Shown here piece after piece: positions 38,401 to 48,896 of a DNA stretch of 64,000 bases; positions within the stretch are counted from its first letter, which is position 1; the number at the start of each line of letters is the position of its first letter. A program made the translations under genes and the position numbers. The notes beneath the pieces are model-generated. The model was not told the origin of the DNA. It saw only the letters and a list, made by a program, of their open reading frames with translations, and made no database searches. Source of the stretch: Caprella mutica (taxonomy: Eukaryota > Arthropoda > Malacostraca > Amphipoda > Caprellidae); the NCBI GenBank assembly GCA_947561585.1, contig CANNZV010000338.1:62024-126023 (forward strand), read 5' to 3'.

Positions 38401-41227
38401 TTAAGAAAAAATTCAACATCCAGTTTGAAAAATGTGTGACATTTTGTGTTTGATATATTAAAGAAATTTTCTAAAGCATTATTCTTAAAAAGAAACAGAT
38501 ATCCTCATCAGGTGGTGTTAAATTTAAAATTAATCTTTACAAATTTATTGTTATTAATATTACAAATCTAACAATCTATAGGGATATAAAGTATTAATGA
38601 AGTTCACAACCAGTGGTACACTGACTTCACACTTTCAAATTTCAGTGTTTTTGTTATATGCTTAGCACAAAAAGTGACAAAGTTCAATTAATTGTCTTAC
38701 TTTTCCAGATTGTCCCCAAAGAGTTCTTCCCCATCCTCCTCCTCTTCTATCACCTCATTGTCTGCTCTTCCCCCCAGAATCTCACTCTCATCCTCAAAGG
38801 GGGGAAAGTCTCTGCCGGGGGAGGAAGTAACCGCATGGTCCCTCACTCTGCGTGGAGTGGTGGTGGGAGTGGTTGCAGTGGGAGTGACAGCTGCTCCAGG
38901 AGTGGTGGCTGGAGGAGGTGAACTCATGATGTTGGAAGGAGAGCTGGGATGATCCTAAAGAGAAAAAATTAGGTGAAACAAATGAAGATATTATTTATTG
39001 ACTAATTACCTAATTAGGTTAGGTAAATTCTATTTATTAGTGATCTGTGCCCAGCCTGCATTTGATGGTAAATTGTACCGACTTCTCGCTGGAATTTTAG
39101 CTATCAGGAGGAACTGGTAAACTGCTCTCCAAGATATCCTCTATTTTGGCTTCTGTTCTCAGTAAAATACATGTAAATATAGGAGAAAATTAAGAACTGT
39201 TTGCACAGAAAATGTTAAAAATGTCCCATATTCTGCAGACTGGTATATTACCATGCAAATGGCGAGAAATACCTATTTTTCTCCTATGCTATAATGTTAA
39301 CTTGGAGAGAATATATGAGCATTTTGGTGATTTATGGAGAGAGCTGGAGACGCAAATCACAAATGGAGGCTTTGAACCATATTATTTTACTGGGCTGTGC
39401 ATACCAATGGAAACAGGAATATTTTTTTTCATAAATGTGTTACTTCTTTATCACAATGTTTCATAGAAAAGCTTGTACCTAAACAGAAACTTTTTTTACT
39501 GACATAAAAAACAATTGAAAGCCAAAAAACACTTCAAAGCGTGTCCACCTTGCAGAATTTCATGGTAAACCATGTTACAGAGGATGTCAGTTGCAGCCAA
39601 TTAATTGACTTAGATTTCAAAAGTCAAAAGTGAGATATGTCTAATTGGCTTCAAATTTTGAATTAATTCCTAACAGGGTGGTTTGGTTTAAACCAATTAA
39701 TTTAAACCAAGCTAAAAAAAACCATGGTTAATTTGGTTTTTATGGTTTATTTTTTAATCCATTGCAGCTCTAAAATCATTTTAAATTTATCATTAATCAT
39801 CAATATTATATTTAAAAATATAATTAGTTAATTTTAGTAGTGTATTTATTAACATTAAAAGTTAAAAAAAAAAGGAAAATAGAAATACTTAGCTATATCA
39901 TGTAAGTGAAAAATGGTTAACAGTAGGTAGATGAATAATTCTTATCTTAAATTTATAGTCAGACTTAAAACCTATTAGAAGATTCTTTTTTTTTAATTAA
40001 TTATTTCTTGCATGTCATAATAAATAAATAAAAGATACACTTAGAACTCAAGTAGGTAGTTGGTTAATTATTAGATTGGTACTAATAATGATTTTTTTAA
40101 ATTATATATTTCATTTATGATTAATGGCTAAAGAAATTCAGAATAACAGAAAATTGATGGAAAAAGAAAATATATGAAATGAATAAAATATAAATGATAT
40201 AATACAAGTAATCGGCCGATACTTTTCAATATAAGCCGATACCGATACCATTGACGATACTCCCTAAAAATGCCGATATCGATACTTCGTCTAATCCCTA
40301 TTACCTATAGCTAGATAGAGGAAGTCAGTTAAAGCTTAGTCAATTAATTAGCTGACAATTCAAAAAGTCATAGAAGGTAGAGTATGGTACACCAGTCTGT
40401 ATTTCGTGGAAAATTCCATCGACATGTCAGCGGAATTTTTTCCCTTTAGAAAATAATATTCTGGCAAAGTTGGTGGATTTTAAGCATTTATTCCTATGTT
40501 ACCAATAATTGTTGGCAGAAAAATGGGTAGGTATACATTGTTTGTGGAACAGCCAAATTACTGGAAATTTATGGTGGATGTTTTTAGTTTTTTCAAAAAG
40601 TCAGTGGAATTTTAAACACCAACTACAGACTGGGTGGCACACTAGGTACCTAGTCTTAGTAATCTACATTTGGGCCTTTGGCCTATAAATTTCTAATCAC
40701 AGAAACACTAGCTAAGACCAACCATCATTGCTTTAAAAAGTTCTTCAAATAGCCTACCTAATTCAAATTAATAAATTATTTACACCTAGGTAATATAGGC
40801 TAACATGCATTGCACATCTTTTGATATGCAACATTTCAATATGAAATAAATTGAATAGGTAGGTTTTAGAGGCTTTCTTGAGAGGCGGGAGGCCCACAGT
40901 TAATAATTAAAGGGCCGCAATTTACCTGTGACCCTAGGTCCTACAGTCCTTAGGAAGCCTCCCCATGAGGCTATGATTAAATTGCTTTCAGGGTAACAAC
41001 ATAATAGGTACCTACCTACACAGTTCATAGGTACTTTAGTGATAAATTAATTACTATGTTTTATACGATAGTTGTAATTATCTCTTCCTGGGCTAGCTAC
41101 ATATCACTTACTACCTAGTTAACCCTACTAAATAATAAAATTAGGTATATACTACCTAGGTAAATAATTTTAACTAGGTATTCCTAATTTATACGCCAGA
41201 GATGTTAACATAGATACTCACCGACAT
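32427..41227 (-). CDS. MCM2: DNA replication licensing factor MCM2, complete, 12 exons
   Basis: A subunit of the MCM2-7 replicative helicase that unwinds DNA at origins in the nucleus. Coding exons: 41222-41227, 38701-38954, 38073-38245, 37534-37631, 37196-37373, 36743-36962, 35682-35780, 35154-35313, 34606-34920, 33498-34366, 33017-33203, 32427-32621. Phases agree at every junction and give 917 aa plus stop (human MCM2 is 904). Visible: [16 protein letters not shown], an acidic N-tail with RMRRGLLY, a C4 zinc site (Cys 341, 344, 364, 367; CPEC), Walker A GDPGTAKS (535-542), Walker B IDEFDK (599-602), an arginine finger in SRFD (668), and the C-terminal winged-helix region. Splice sites are ordinary GT-AG. 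The first exon holds only six coding bases (Met-Ser). Confidence 0.98.
35935..36733. repeat. 20-21-bp minisatellite in an MCM2 intron, about 39 units
   Basis: The unit is AGAGCATCAAAATAATGAAA with common variants CATCAACATAATGATA and AATAGTGAAAA. The array stops roughly 10 bases from the splice donor of the exon at 36743-36962, so nearly the whole intron is repeat. Confidence 0.95.
37870..38036. mobile_element. word-bearing MITE fragment (GGAGAT type)
   Basis: In an MCM2 intron. It contains CAGACTGGC, then GGGAGATCTTGAATTAATTC, the constant module ending CCAATAATTTAGCTG, and another GGAGAT. The organisation matches the 44290 element, with a diverged word. Confidence 0.5.
39090..39243. mobile_element. 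word-bearing MITE (CTCTCCAAGA type) in MCM2 intron 1
   Basis: It shares CTCTCCAAGA and TTCTCAGTAAAATACATG with 42650-42770 and ends in TTCTGCAGACTGG, the CCAGTCTGCA terminus seen in this family. Left boundary uncertain. Nearby 39575-39680 is a truncated copy of the 42413 type. Confidence 0.5.
40392..40633. mobile_element. word-bearing MITE, GTCAGNGGA type, copy 1
   Basis: 242 bp in MCM2 intron 1. The ends are CCAGTCTG and CAGACTGG. Flanks ATGGTACA / GTGGCACA match 6 of 8. Reiterated words are GTCAGCGGA, GTTGGTGGA, GGTGGA and GTCAGTGGA. The constant module TTATTCCTATGTTACC is central. It aligns along its length with 43733-43970. Confidence 0.75.
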
Positions 41228-41326
41228 TTTGGATGATACTTTAACTTCTATAGATGCTAACTTCAAAAAAATAATATATAGGTACCTAACAATGATTTTA
41301 GTTCACGATGACTACAGTGACCAAGA

Positions 41327-41370
41327 ACGCGTCGCAACTATAAACCCGTGGCGCCTTTTTTCGCGCCTAA
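41327..41370 (-). promoter_or_regulatory. E2F-like and MCB-like sites upstream of MCM2
   Basis: ACGCGT (41327-41332, MluI cell-cycle box) and GGCGCC followed by TTTTTTCGCGCC (41351-41367) lie 100-145 bp upstream of the MCM2 start codon. TTTCGCGC fits the E2F consensus, and E2F control of MCM genes is well established in animals. This is one of few CpG-containing patches in the area. Function is inferred from position and motif. Confidence 0.6.
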
Positions 41371-42400
41371 AATATCATAGGGATGACTTTCGATGTAAAT
41401 GCGGAGAGCTCTTCGCAAGAATTGGCATCATTAAAATTAATTACTACCTACCTAACTAGTATGCTTTATATTGGAGCATGTTAAAACTTATAATTTTAAA
41501 ATTATAGTATTATTTAAAGTTGCCTGGTAAATCTATAACAAAATATTTTAACATGTATGATTGACTTCAATGCACATGAATTGAAAATTAAGTGTGTTAA
41601 GGACAATATGATAATAAAGGGCCTGAGGGCTTTCTATATTTGTACTAAATGTAAATCCATCCAAATGGTACCAAAAGGTATTGGATGGTACCAGAAAATA
41701 TTTAGTAGGGTAAGTGTATCAAATTCCTATGGTCACGGTTATTAAGATAAAATAAATTAAAAAATAATTTAGTTTAATGTTTTTCTTCTCAAATAAAGAA
41801 ATATAATTTTAGAATTTCCAATATAATTAATGAATCTATTAAGTGTAGGTATGTATATGTACAAATATTGTCATAACAAGAAAAGAGTTTTCTATGATGT
41901 TAATTTTTAGATATCCGCATTTCAAATTTCACTAAAGTGACCGGAATTTGAAAAATGTTGTAAAAATAATACGAAACTCTTCTATTATTAGATAATATCC
42001 AATTTAAAGAAGTGTTTCATAATGCAAATGGTTCTGAATAATTAATAAGCAACTGCAGTGGTCCTTGAATATGTTTCGTTATATTACAATAGTAGTAATA
42101 ATTTATAAATGCACGTGAAAATGGAACGTCAAATAAATGTTAACCCTGTAGCGTCCAGCGCTTCACTGTTGGAACAATTGAAATAAACATGTCTTATACC
42201 TATTTTATTCGTTAATATTACGAATAACTTTTGCTTCTATTTAGGAACTTACCTAAGACTCACTTCTCAGTGAAAAGATCGATGGTACTTGGTAGGTAGC
42301 CAGACTCCAGTCTGCAGAAAGAATATGGGAGATATTTCTGATATTCTCTCCGAACAATTTTGAATTAGGCTGGCCGCTGATTGTGCCAGTAATCGGCATA
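41371..42400. other. intergenic spacer upstream of MCM2
   Basis: AT-rich. Short open frames at 41229-41459 and 41557-41745 show no family features. Near 42290-42400 a CCAGTCTGCAGAAAGAAT sequence is the left end of a word-bearing MITE, which the 42413 element has apparently entered. Confidence 0.4.
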
Positions 42401-42412
42401 CCTCTAGCCAGA

Positions 42413-42647
42413 CCATGTTTAAGAGTATGTCAGTTAAAGCTTATTAATTTGCTTTGATTTGAAATGGTCAAATCTCAGATACCTATGTCTAATTGGCTTT
42501 AAATTTTGAATTAATTCCGATGTTCCCAAGTTAATTTTGGCTTGAAATCATCAAAAAATGAGCCAAATTGGCTTGGCTCAGATTTTTTGTGAAATTTTGG
42601 CTCAAAAATTGGCTTACAATTTTCCAGCCTGAGCCTCTGAAACATGG
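42413..42647. mobile_element. word-bearing MITE, AATTGGCTT type
   Basis: 235 bp. The ends are CCATGTTTAAGAG and, inward from the right, CCATGTTTCAGAG, flanked by a perfect 8-bp repeat TAGCCAGA (42405-42412, 42648-42655). The word AATTGGCTT/AAGCCAATT recurs at least five times on both strands around the constant module GAATTAATTCCGATGTTCCC. Inverted and truncated relatives are at 58727, 62415 and 39575. Confidence 0.88.
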
Positions 42648-42649
42648 TA

Positions 42650-42770
42650 GCCAGACTGCAGGAACTGGTTAACTGTTCTCCAAGAAATTCTCTTTTTTGG
42701 CTTCTGTTCTCAGTAAAATACATGTAAATATAGGAGGAAATTCTTCAGTAAAATACATATTCTGCAAACT
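42650..42770. mobile_element. word-bearing MITE fragment (CTCTCCAAGA type)
   Basis: A close relative of 39090-39243: AGGAACTGGTTAACTG, CTCCAAGAAATTC, TTCTCAGTAAAATACATG, and an end in ATTCTGCAAACTGG. Confidence 0.5.
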
Positions 42771-43259
42771 GGACCTCTTAGTAATCGGAATAACAGACGC
42801 ATTAGTATAAATTTCGATATAATATACCTATTAAGCATTAGGGTTGTTCAAACTAAATTGTTAAATAACAAACTATTCTATTTGATTAGGAACCCTTTCT
42901 AATCATTTCACCACACATATTAACAGGTAGCTTCCGATCATTGTCGGAAAATTGAGTTATCGGTCAGTTCATTATATTTTTCGTAACAGAATGTTTCCTC
43001 TTTGAAACTCCTGAGCGTGTTTCAGTAGCTTTTAATGTATACCAGGTATATGTTTTTCTAGATGCTAGTCTGGAAAAATTATACCAGTCTGCAAAGCATA
43101 AATTTGTCTCCAAACTGGTCATAAATCTCAAGATTCTCTCCAATAATTACATATAAACATAGGAATTAACCAAGTAAATTAGTATGTCTCATAAACTCAC
43201 CATTTGTCTCTCCAGCTCTCTCCAAAATTCAACAAATTCTCTCCAAAATGATCAAATTA

Positions 43260-43724
43260 TCATTAATTCTCTCCAAAATAACATTGCAGGCTTGTAGCAT
43301 GGGAGAAAAATAGATAAAACTCGCCATTTGCAATTGAAGGGCTCAAAATAACAGTCACAAACTTGCCATTAAAATGGCGAGTTTGGACATGCTTTATTAC
43401 TTGGGGTATTAATTAGAAAATTGTCGCCGGATAATTCAGGAGACCATGTTTTATTTTAAAGTATGGACAAAGTCGCCAGTATATTGGCGAATTTTGAGGG
43501 GTTAAATAAGTTGGGAAACCTGTAAATATAAAGTAAATCACCCCCTAAATAGTCTTAACTCTCAAGAGATACACATGCATCAGGCATGAAGCATGAGGAT
43601 GTCTCCAAGTGTAAAATCTTCACTAATAAGTCAAATTTCTCCTTTAAAGTGTCTTAAGTGTGGCGACCTGGATCCACTTTCTCACTAAACTGGTGACTTT
43701 CCTAATACACTTTAAAACATGGTC
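43260..43724. mobile_element. two further word-bearing MITEs (GGCGA and GGCGACCTGG types)
   Basis: 43260-43520 reiterates CTCGCCAT, AATGGCGAGTTT, GTCGCC and ATTGGCGAA. 43570-43724 contains GTGGCGACCTGGATCC, GGTGACTTTCC and an end in ACACTTTAAAACATGG; an inverted copy of the latter lies at 58562-58700. Exact ends and target duplications could not be fixed. Confidence 0.5.
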
Positions 43725-43732
43725 AGGAGACT

Positions 43733-43970
43733 CCAGATTGTATTTGGTGGTAAATTCCAATGATATGTCAGGAGATATTCAATTTCTCTAATAGAAATAT
43801 TCCTGCAATGTCAGAGGATATTTAGCTATTAATTCCTATATTACCATTAATTTTTGGAGAAGAAACTGGAAAAATGTTGGAGGGCTAGACAAATTGATGA
43901 AAAATGTTGGCAGCTATTTCTCAGATTTTTGAAAAAGTCAGAGGAGTTCAGTGCACCAAGGACAAACTGG
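43733..43970. mobile_element. word-bearing MITE, GTCAGAGGA type, copy 2
   Basis: 238 bp with a perfect 8-bp direct repeat AGGAGACT on each side (43725-43732, 43971-43978). Ends CCAGATTG and ACAAACTGG. Words GTCAGGAGA, GTCAGAGGA, GTTGGAGG and GTTGGCAG surround the module TATTAATTCCTATATTACC. Same subfamily as 40392-40633. Confidence 0.88.
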
Positions 43971-44289
43971 AGGAGACTAATTTCAAAGCCTCAATAGTTG
44001 CCGGATAAACTTCACAACTTCATGCATCTTTTGCAGACTGGGAAAAATAGGTGCTTTCTGATGAACTAATTACTCTGTTGGAGTTTTACAGACTTCAAAA
44101 ATTAATGGTAAATTGCTAAAAATTGTATAATCCGCAGCATTTAGCATATAGAGTTCATCTGTTAGCCTAAGCAGTTTTCCAGACTGGTAGACTAGATGTA
44201 CATTTTACAATTTATCAGAGCATTTTGAAATCTAAACAAACAAATACTCACTTATTATTTAAAATGGTAGTCCGATCACTAGATTATCA

Positions 44290-44548
44290 CCAGTCTGCAG
44301 AATGTGTCTCTTCTCCCGCAGAAATTATAATTTGAGAGACAGTTATTCTCTGATTCTCAGCTGCAGATTCAGAATCTCCCGCAGCTAAATTAATGTAACA
44401 TAGGAATTAATTCAAAATCTCCCGCAGCTAAATTAATGGTAACATGGGAATTAATTCAAGATCTCCCGCAGATATCTCCAATTTCTAAAATTCAATCAAA
44501 AACTTCCGCAGAGAGTCTTGGAAAAATGTTCCATATTCTGCAAACTGG
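44290..44548. mobile_element. word-bearing MITE, CTCCCGCAG type
   Basis: 259 bp. The ends are CCAGTCTGCAGAAT and, inward, CCAGTTTGCAGAAT. Flanks GATTATCA / GATCATTA match 6 of 8. CTCCCGCAG occurs four times, plus CTTCCGCAG, each followed by a copy of the constant module (reverse of AATTAATTCCTATGTTACC), which appears twice. An inverted relative is at 59430-59686. Confidence 0.82.
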
Positions 44549-44861
44549 GATCATTATCAGAATATCTAATTTCTATGTTCGGACAGACTGGCCAATTAAA
44601 CATAGAATCCATCCGTCCACCCTGACGATTACTGGAAAAACTTCCTGTCATTCGTCCGATAACAAACTGCTATTTTAACTTATTACTTTAGATCGTTACA
44701 TTGTCCGATAACATTAATGAATAAATTTGAGATAGTTATGCTTGTATATTCTCCGAAAAAAATAAGTTATTGCATATGATAACAAGATATGATTATACTT
44801 TAACGTCAAATGTATAGATTTTACATAATACCCACTTGTATAGTGTCACGTTTGAATTATA

Positions 44862-45991
44862 GCGTCAGACTGGGTGGCCTTGCGCACTTCAACATTCCGG
44901 GTGAAGTTGCGCATTGGTAATTGACGGCGAATGCGTGAAAATATTTATTTATTAATATCTGACAACACCATTGGAAAGAGCAGCTCTTAAACCCCCTAGT
45001 CCTTAAATTTCACGAAAATTGTAAGAGATTAAATATAGATACTAAGTGTTAAAACAGAGACCTATGTTTTTTATAGCAAAATAATTATTTTGGACTGGAA
45101 TCGAATCTCCGCGAACTATGCTGTAGTGTTGATAATTATGCTCCAGTTTGATTGCAATTTACGTTGGATACACATAATTTACTGCAGATTAATATCATGT
45201 AAGATAATTTTGATAATAATTATAAATTATTGAGATATAACCAATATACTAGATGCGCAAGAACACCCTTGGAATATTTAAATTCACGGGTGGACTTGCG
45301 CACATTTATTAATAAAGTTAAAGAGCTCTTATTCATTGATAAACCAGCAGCCTCACAGCAATTGCACAGCAGCCTCACGGCAATTCCACAGCAGCCTCAC
45401 GGCAATTCCACAGCAGGCTCACGGCAATTGCACAGCAGCCTCACGGCAATTCCACAGCAGGCTCACGGCAATTCCACAGCAGACTCACGGCAATTCCACA
45501 GCAGACTCACGGCAATTCCACAGCAGACTCAAGGCATTTCCACAGCAGACTCACGGCAATTCCACAGCAGACTCACGGCAATTCCACAGCAGACTCACGG
45601 CAATTCCACAGCAGCCTCACGGCAATTGCACAGCAGACTCACGACAATTACACAGCAGATTGGGGTAGTTGCATAGAAGATTGGGGCAGATTCACAGCAG
45701 TTGCATAGCATATCGGGGTTAGATTTTCTATGCACAGTTTATACATTGGGTGTATTTGCGCGGTGCGCAAGTACACCCGGTAAGTGCGCAAAATTCACCC
45801 GGTTTATCCCCACGATCTTTGCGCACATTTTTTCGATAACTTTTTTCTATTGAACTTAAAGAGTTGAAACTTGTTGTGCACCTAGGTCTACCCTTCATCT
45901 ATCTGCACACAAAAATCAGATTGCTGACTCTTCCAGTTTTTTCGTAAAATCAAAGTATGCGGAAAATGCGCAAAGCCACCCGGTCCGACGC
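44862..45991 (+). mobile_element. GCGTC-ended, TA-flanked element with 22-bp minisatellite
   Basis: 1130 bp. Ends GCGTCAGACTGGGTGGCC and, inward, GCGTCGGACCGGGTGGC, with TA on each side. Subterminal words TTGCGCACTTCA, CACCCGG and GTGCGCAAGTACACCCGG recur at both ends. About 16 units of a 22-bp repeat fill 45349-45712. TA duplication suggests the mariner/pogo superfamily. A larger inverted relative is at 50002-52719. Confidence 0.85.
45349..45712. repeat. 22-bp minisatellite, about 16 units
   Basis: Unit CACAGCAGACTCACGGCAAT plus TC, with a GCCTCACGG variant. Since 22 is not a multiple of 3 and the unit has no stop in any forward frame, overlapping open frames arise in all three; they are not genes. 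Confidence 0.95.
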
Positions 45992-47359
45992 TATATGGCG
46001 CTTTTCATTAACCAAAATACATAAAATTCAATCACAAGGATTTAGAATCAACAGAAAACAGGACCTCCACTCCAGGTTGTGAAGTCATTGATAGCGGCAA
46101 AGAATGGTTGAATCTATATCACAATAGTGGAAGAGGGCAAACCAGAGGGAATGTAGAGGGCATATGTAACGGCATTTAGTTTTAAAATGAGACATTCGAA
46201 TTATGTCCCGTTTAAACTTAAGCAAAGCAACAGTTATTCAGGGGCCAAAAATTACTTAGGAACCTTTGAAACCATTTCAATGAAAATCGAATGGAGGTAG
46301 CTACAGTAATTTCAAAATAATTTTTATCAATAAATAAAATGTGTTGTAATAGGATACCTTAATTAAAACAATAGACAACAATAAAATGCTGATACCTGTT
46401 CAGGTGATAGCAGTTGATAAATTTAGAATAATTAAAGAGTAGGTAAAACTAATTTTACTAAGGGCGGGAATTCAAACATTCATTACAGTGTCAAGTGGTC
46501 AGCAGATAGGTTCTATTATTGTGCTACTATTAATAGTATTATATCACTCATACTTTGCAAGATAAATAAGTAATATAATTTATCTAAAGTTATAAGTTTT
46601 ATGGATGGAATAATTAATCTGAACATAGGAGACATGCTAGGGTATGTGCGTGTGAATATTTATGTATTATTTGTATATATTAATGTTATGGTCAATTCTA
46701 ATTAGTCATATTTTCCAGGCCTCAAATGTACACTCTTAAAACATTAACATAAACCTATGTCAACCAATCATTTATGACTTCATGCATTTATCATAATTTC
46801 ATATAATCAATAATACCTACTAAAAAATACATGCACTCTTTCTGATATACTTAAACCTTTCCTATCAGTATAGCTATCAATAAAAGGACAATAAAAATAG
46901 ACCATCAATAGTATTTAATAGTCGATAGATACAAACTAGTCTGCAGAAATATATAGTCCCTAGATAGTTTAACGTGCAGTCCGTTAACAGTGTTATAGAT
47001 TTATAGTTAGCATTATAATAAAGCTAAGATATCTGCAACTAAATAGACATGAAATGCATGACAATTATGGTTTGCTATTATTTAAAATAGTTACCCCTTT
47101 TTTCAGAACTATTCTAATCAAAGAAAACGTATAGAGGCTGCTGTCTGGGTAACTAAATTAATAAATACCTATCTGAGTCTTCTGAGAAATGATTAAATTA
47201 AGCATTGATTGTCAATTTTAAAGCAACTGAATATAATCAAAGTAGCTATACTTGGCAGACGAATCAAATATATGATAAAAACTTTATAATTTAAAGTAGC
47301 CATTGATTCTTGAAGCGGGTAATTATTTCCTCTTGCACATAGAAGGTAGCAGTTGTAGG
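45992..47359. other. intergenic spacer, nothing recognised
   Basis: AT-rich, no conserved frame, array or element end found. Confidence 0.4.
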
Positions 47360-47596
47360 CCAGTCTGCAAAGTGTGTCAAATCTGTCACCAAGATTTCAT
47401 ATTTCAGGACAATTAGTCTCCGAAATGTTTCAAATTTGTCTCCAAAATGGCCAAATTTCTTCAAAATGTCTCCAATAATAACATGTAAACATAGGAATTA
47501 ATTAGAAAATAGTCACCAAGATCTTGTTTTGATGAATTTTCCCTCAAGTATAGTCTCCAAAGATCTTTGGCCACATGGACGTGCTTTGCAGACTGG
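47360..47596. mobile_element. word-bearing MITE, GTCTCCAAAAT type
   Basis: 237 bp. Perfect 13-bp ends CCAGTCTGCAAAG / CTTTGCAGACTGG and a perfect 8-bp target duplication GTTGTAGG (47352-47359, 47597-47604). The words GTCACCAAGAT, GTCTCCGAAAT, GTCTCCAAAAT and GTCTCCAAAGAT recur around the module ACATAGGAATTAATTAG. The cleanest member of the family. Confidence 0.92.
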
Positions 47597-47714
47597 GTTG
47601 TAGGAGCTTCAGGCCAATAATGTCTAACAGGTTCAAGCGTTTGATTGAAATGACAACACTAAAATATAACGTTTTTTTAACCATTGACGAAGTGTTTGAT
47701 TATGTGTATGGGGC

Positions 47715-47753
47715 TGGCCTTTGGTTCCGAAGCAGACGTTAACCCCCTACTAA
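47715..47753. repeat. 39-bp dispersed repeat, inverted partner of 27436
   Basis: GGCCTTTGGTTCCGAAGCAG followed by ACGTTAACCCCCTAC; the reverse complement of the 27436 repeat. Confidence 0.6.
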
Positions 47754-48541
47754 AATAAATAAAAATATGTGTATGGGTAGGTAATAATAATGTAACATAT
47801 TACTTACTATTACTTAGTACCAAACTACCAAAGATAGTATAATATCTTTGTTAGTTCAGTGGGAAATTGGGAATTATATTAATAAAAAAATACATGTTGA
47901 TTGTATAGATATTAGGTATGATTAAATCTATTACTAGTAATTAGAAGCAGGAGATGAATTATACTATATACTATTATATTAATCGGTAACTAATCAACAA
48001 CAACAAGTAGCGTCGACCCGGATCGGTTCCCGCAGTGAATGATCCAGTGTCGGTTCCCGCACTCTATATAACTTCCGAAAGAAACATTATTTTTCAAATC
48101 TGTAAACACAGTCTAAAAGAGCTGTTTCTTATCAATCTTTTGATATATTTACATTTTATATACTCTCGATAAGTAAAATTCTATTCGCGATCAAATAAAA
48201 CATACATTTTAGGTACCTGAAAAATTTTCCACTGATGTTTTCAACTATCGCGCAAACTTTGACATTAAAGTAAACGAAAGATGATACCTATCTAAAAATT
48301 GGTATGGATATAGGGTATGTACTTGGTAAACATGCTTTAAAAGGAATTTTGTCAACTCAAGCCATTTCTAAAACTTTAAAGGAAAACGTAAGTGCGAGAA
48401 TCGACCCGATCGATAAATATGGGCTAGGGTCGCTTCCCGCACTTTTTCAGGGTTGGTTCCCGCACATCAAAATATCCATATTAAGTATATATTATATGTT
48501 AAGAGCGTGAGTAATATATTATATTTCTTCCAGGTTATCAT

Positions 48542-48879
48542 TGTTAGAATTAGGTTAAATAACAGTGGGTTAACAACGTTAAGACATAGAGTTAATCTAA
48601 AGAGTAAATATGTTATACAATTAGAAGTCTATTGAGAGATGAGTGGAACACATCCCTCACAGAGTAATGTAAAGAGCCGACTGCCTTCAGAAACTACAAG
48701 CAGGAGTATTTAACCCTCGACGGAAGTGTGATCGACTTTAGACCTTACGTCCGTTTCTCATTAAAAGTAATACATGGTTATTGAAACAATAGGTAATTTA
48801 ATATAGCTGAGCTAGTCTAACAGGAAATTAATATTAAACATATAACAAGTGTGTAATACATTTAACTAAAATTTCAACA
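48542..48879 (-). repeat. Copia 3' LTR
   Basis: 338 bp, TG...CA ended. In element sense it is the downstream LTR. It is preceded on the minus strand by the purine-rich tract at 48880-48892. Confidence 0.95.
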
Positions 48880-48892
48880 CTCCTCCTCACAC
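48880..48892 (-). promoter_or_regulatory. Copia polypurine tract
   Basis: Minus-strand GTGTGAGGAGGAG lies directly against the 3' LTR, the position where plus-strand DNA synthesis is primed. Confidence 0.8.
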
Positions 48893-48896
48893 GACA

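Noticed and set aside
38658..38952. Plus-strand open frames opposite MCM2 exon 2
   Set aside because: Low-complexity Pro/Thr/Ser codons of MCM2 read backwards; the minus strand gives the conserved MCM2 N-terminus.
41229..41459. 76-codon plus-strand frame upstream of MCM2
   Set aside because: It starts inside the MCM2 first exon region and covers the E2F-like sites; no family features.
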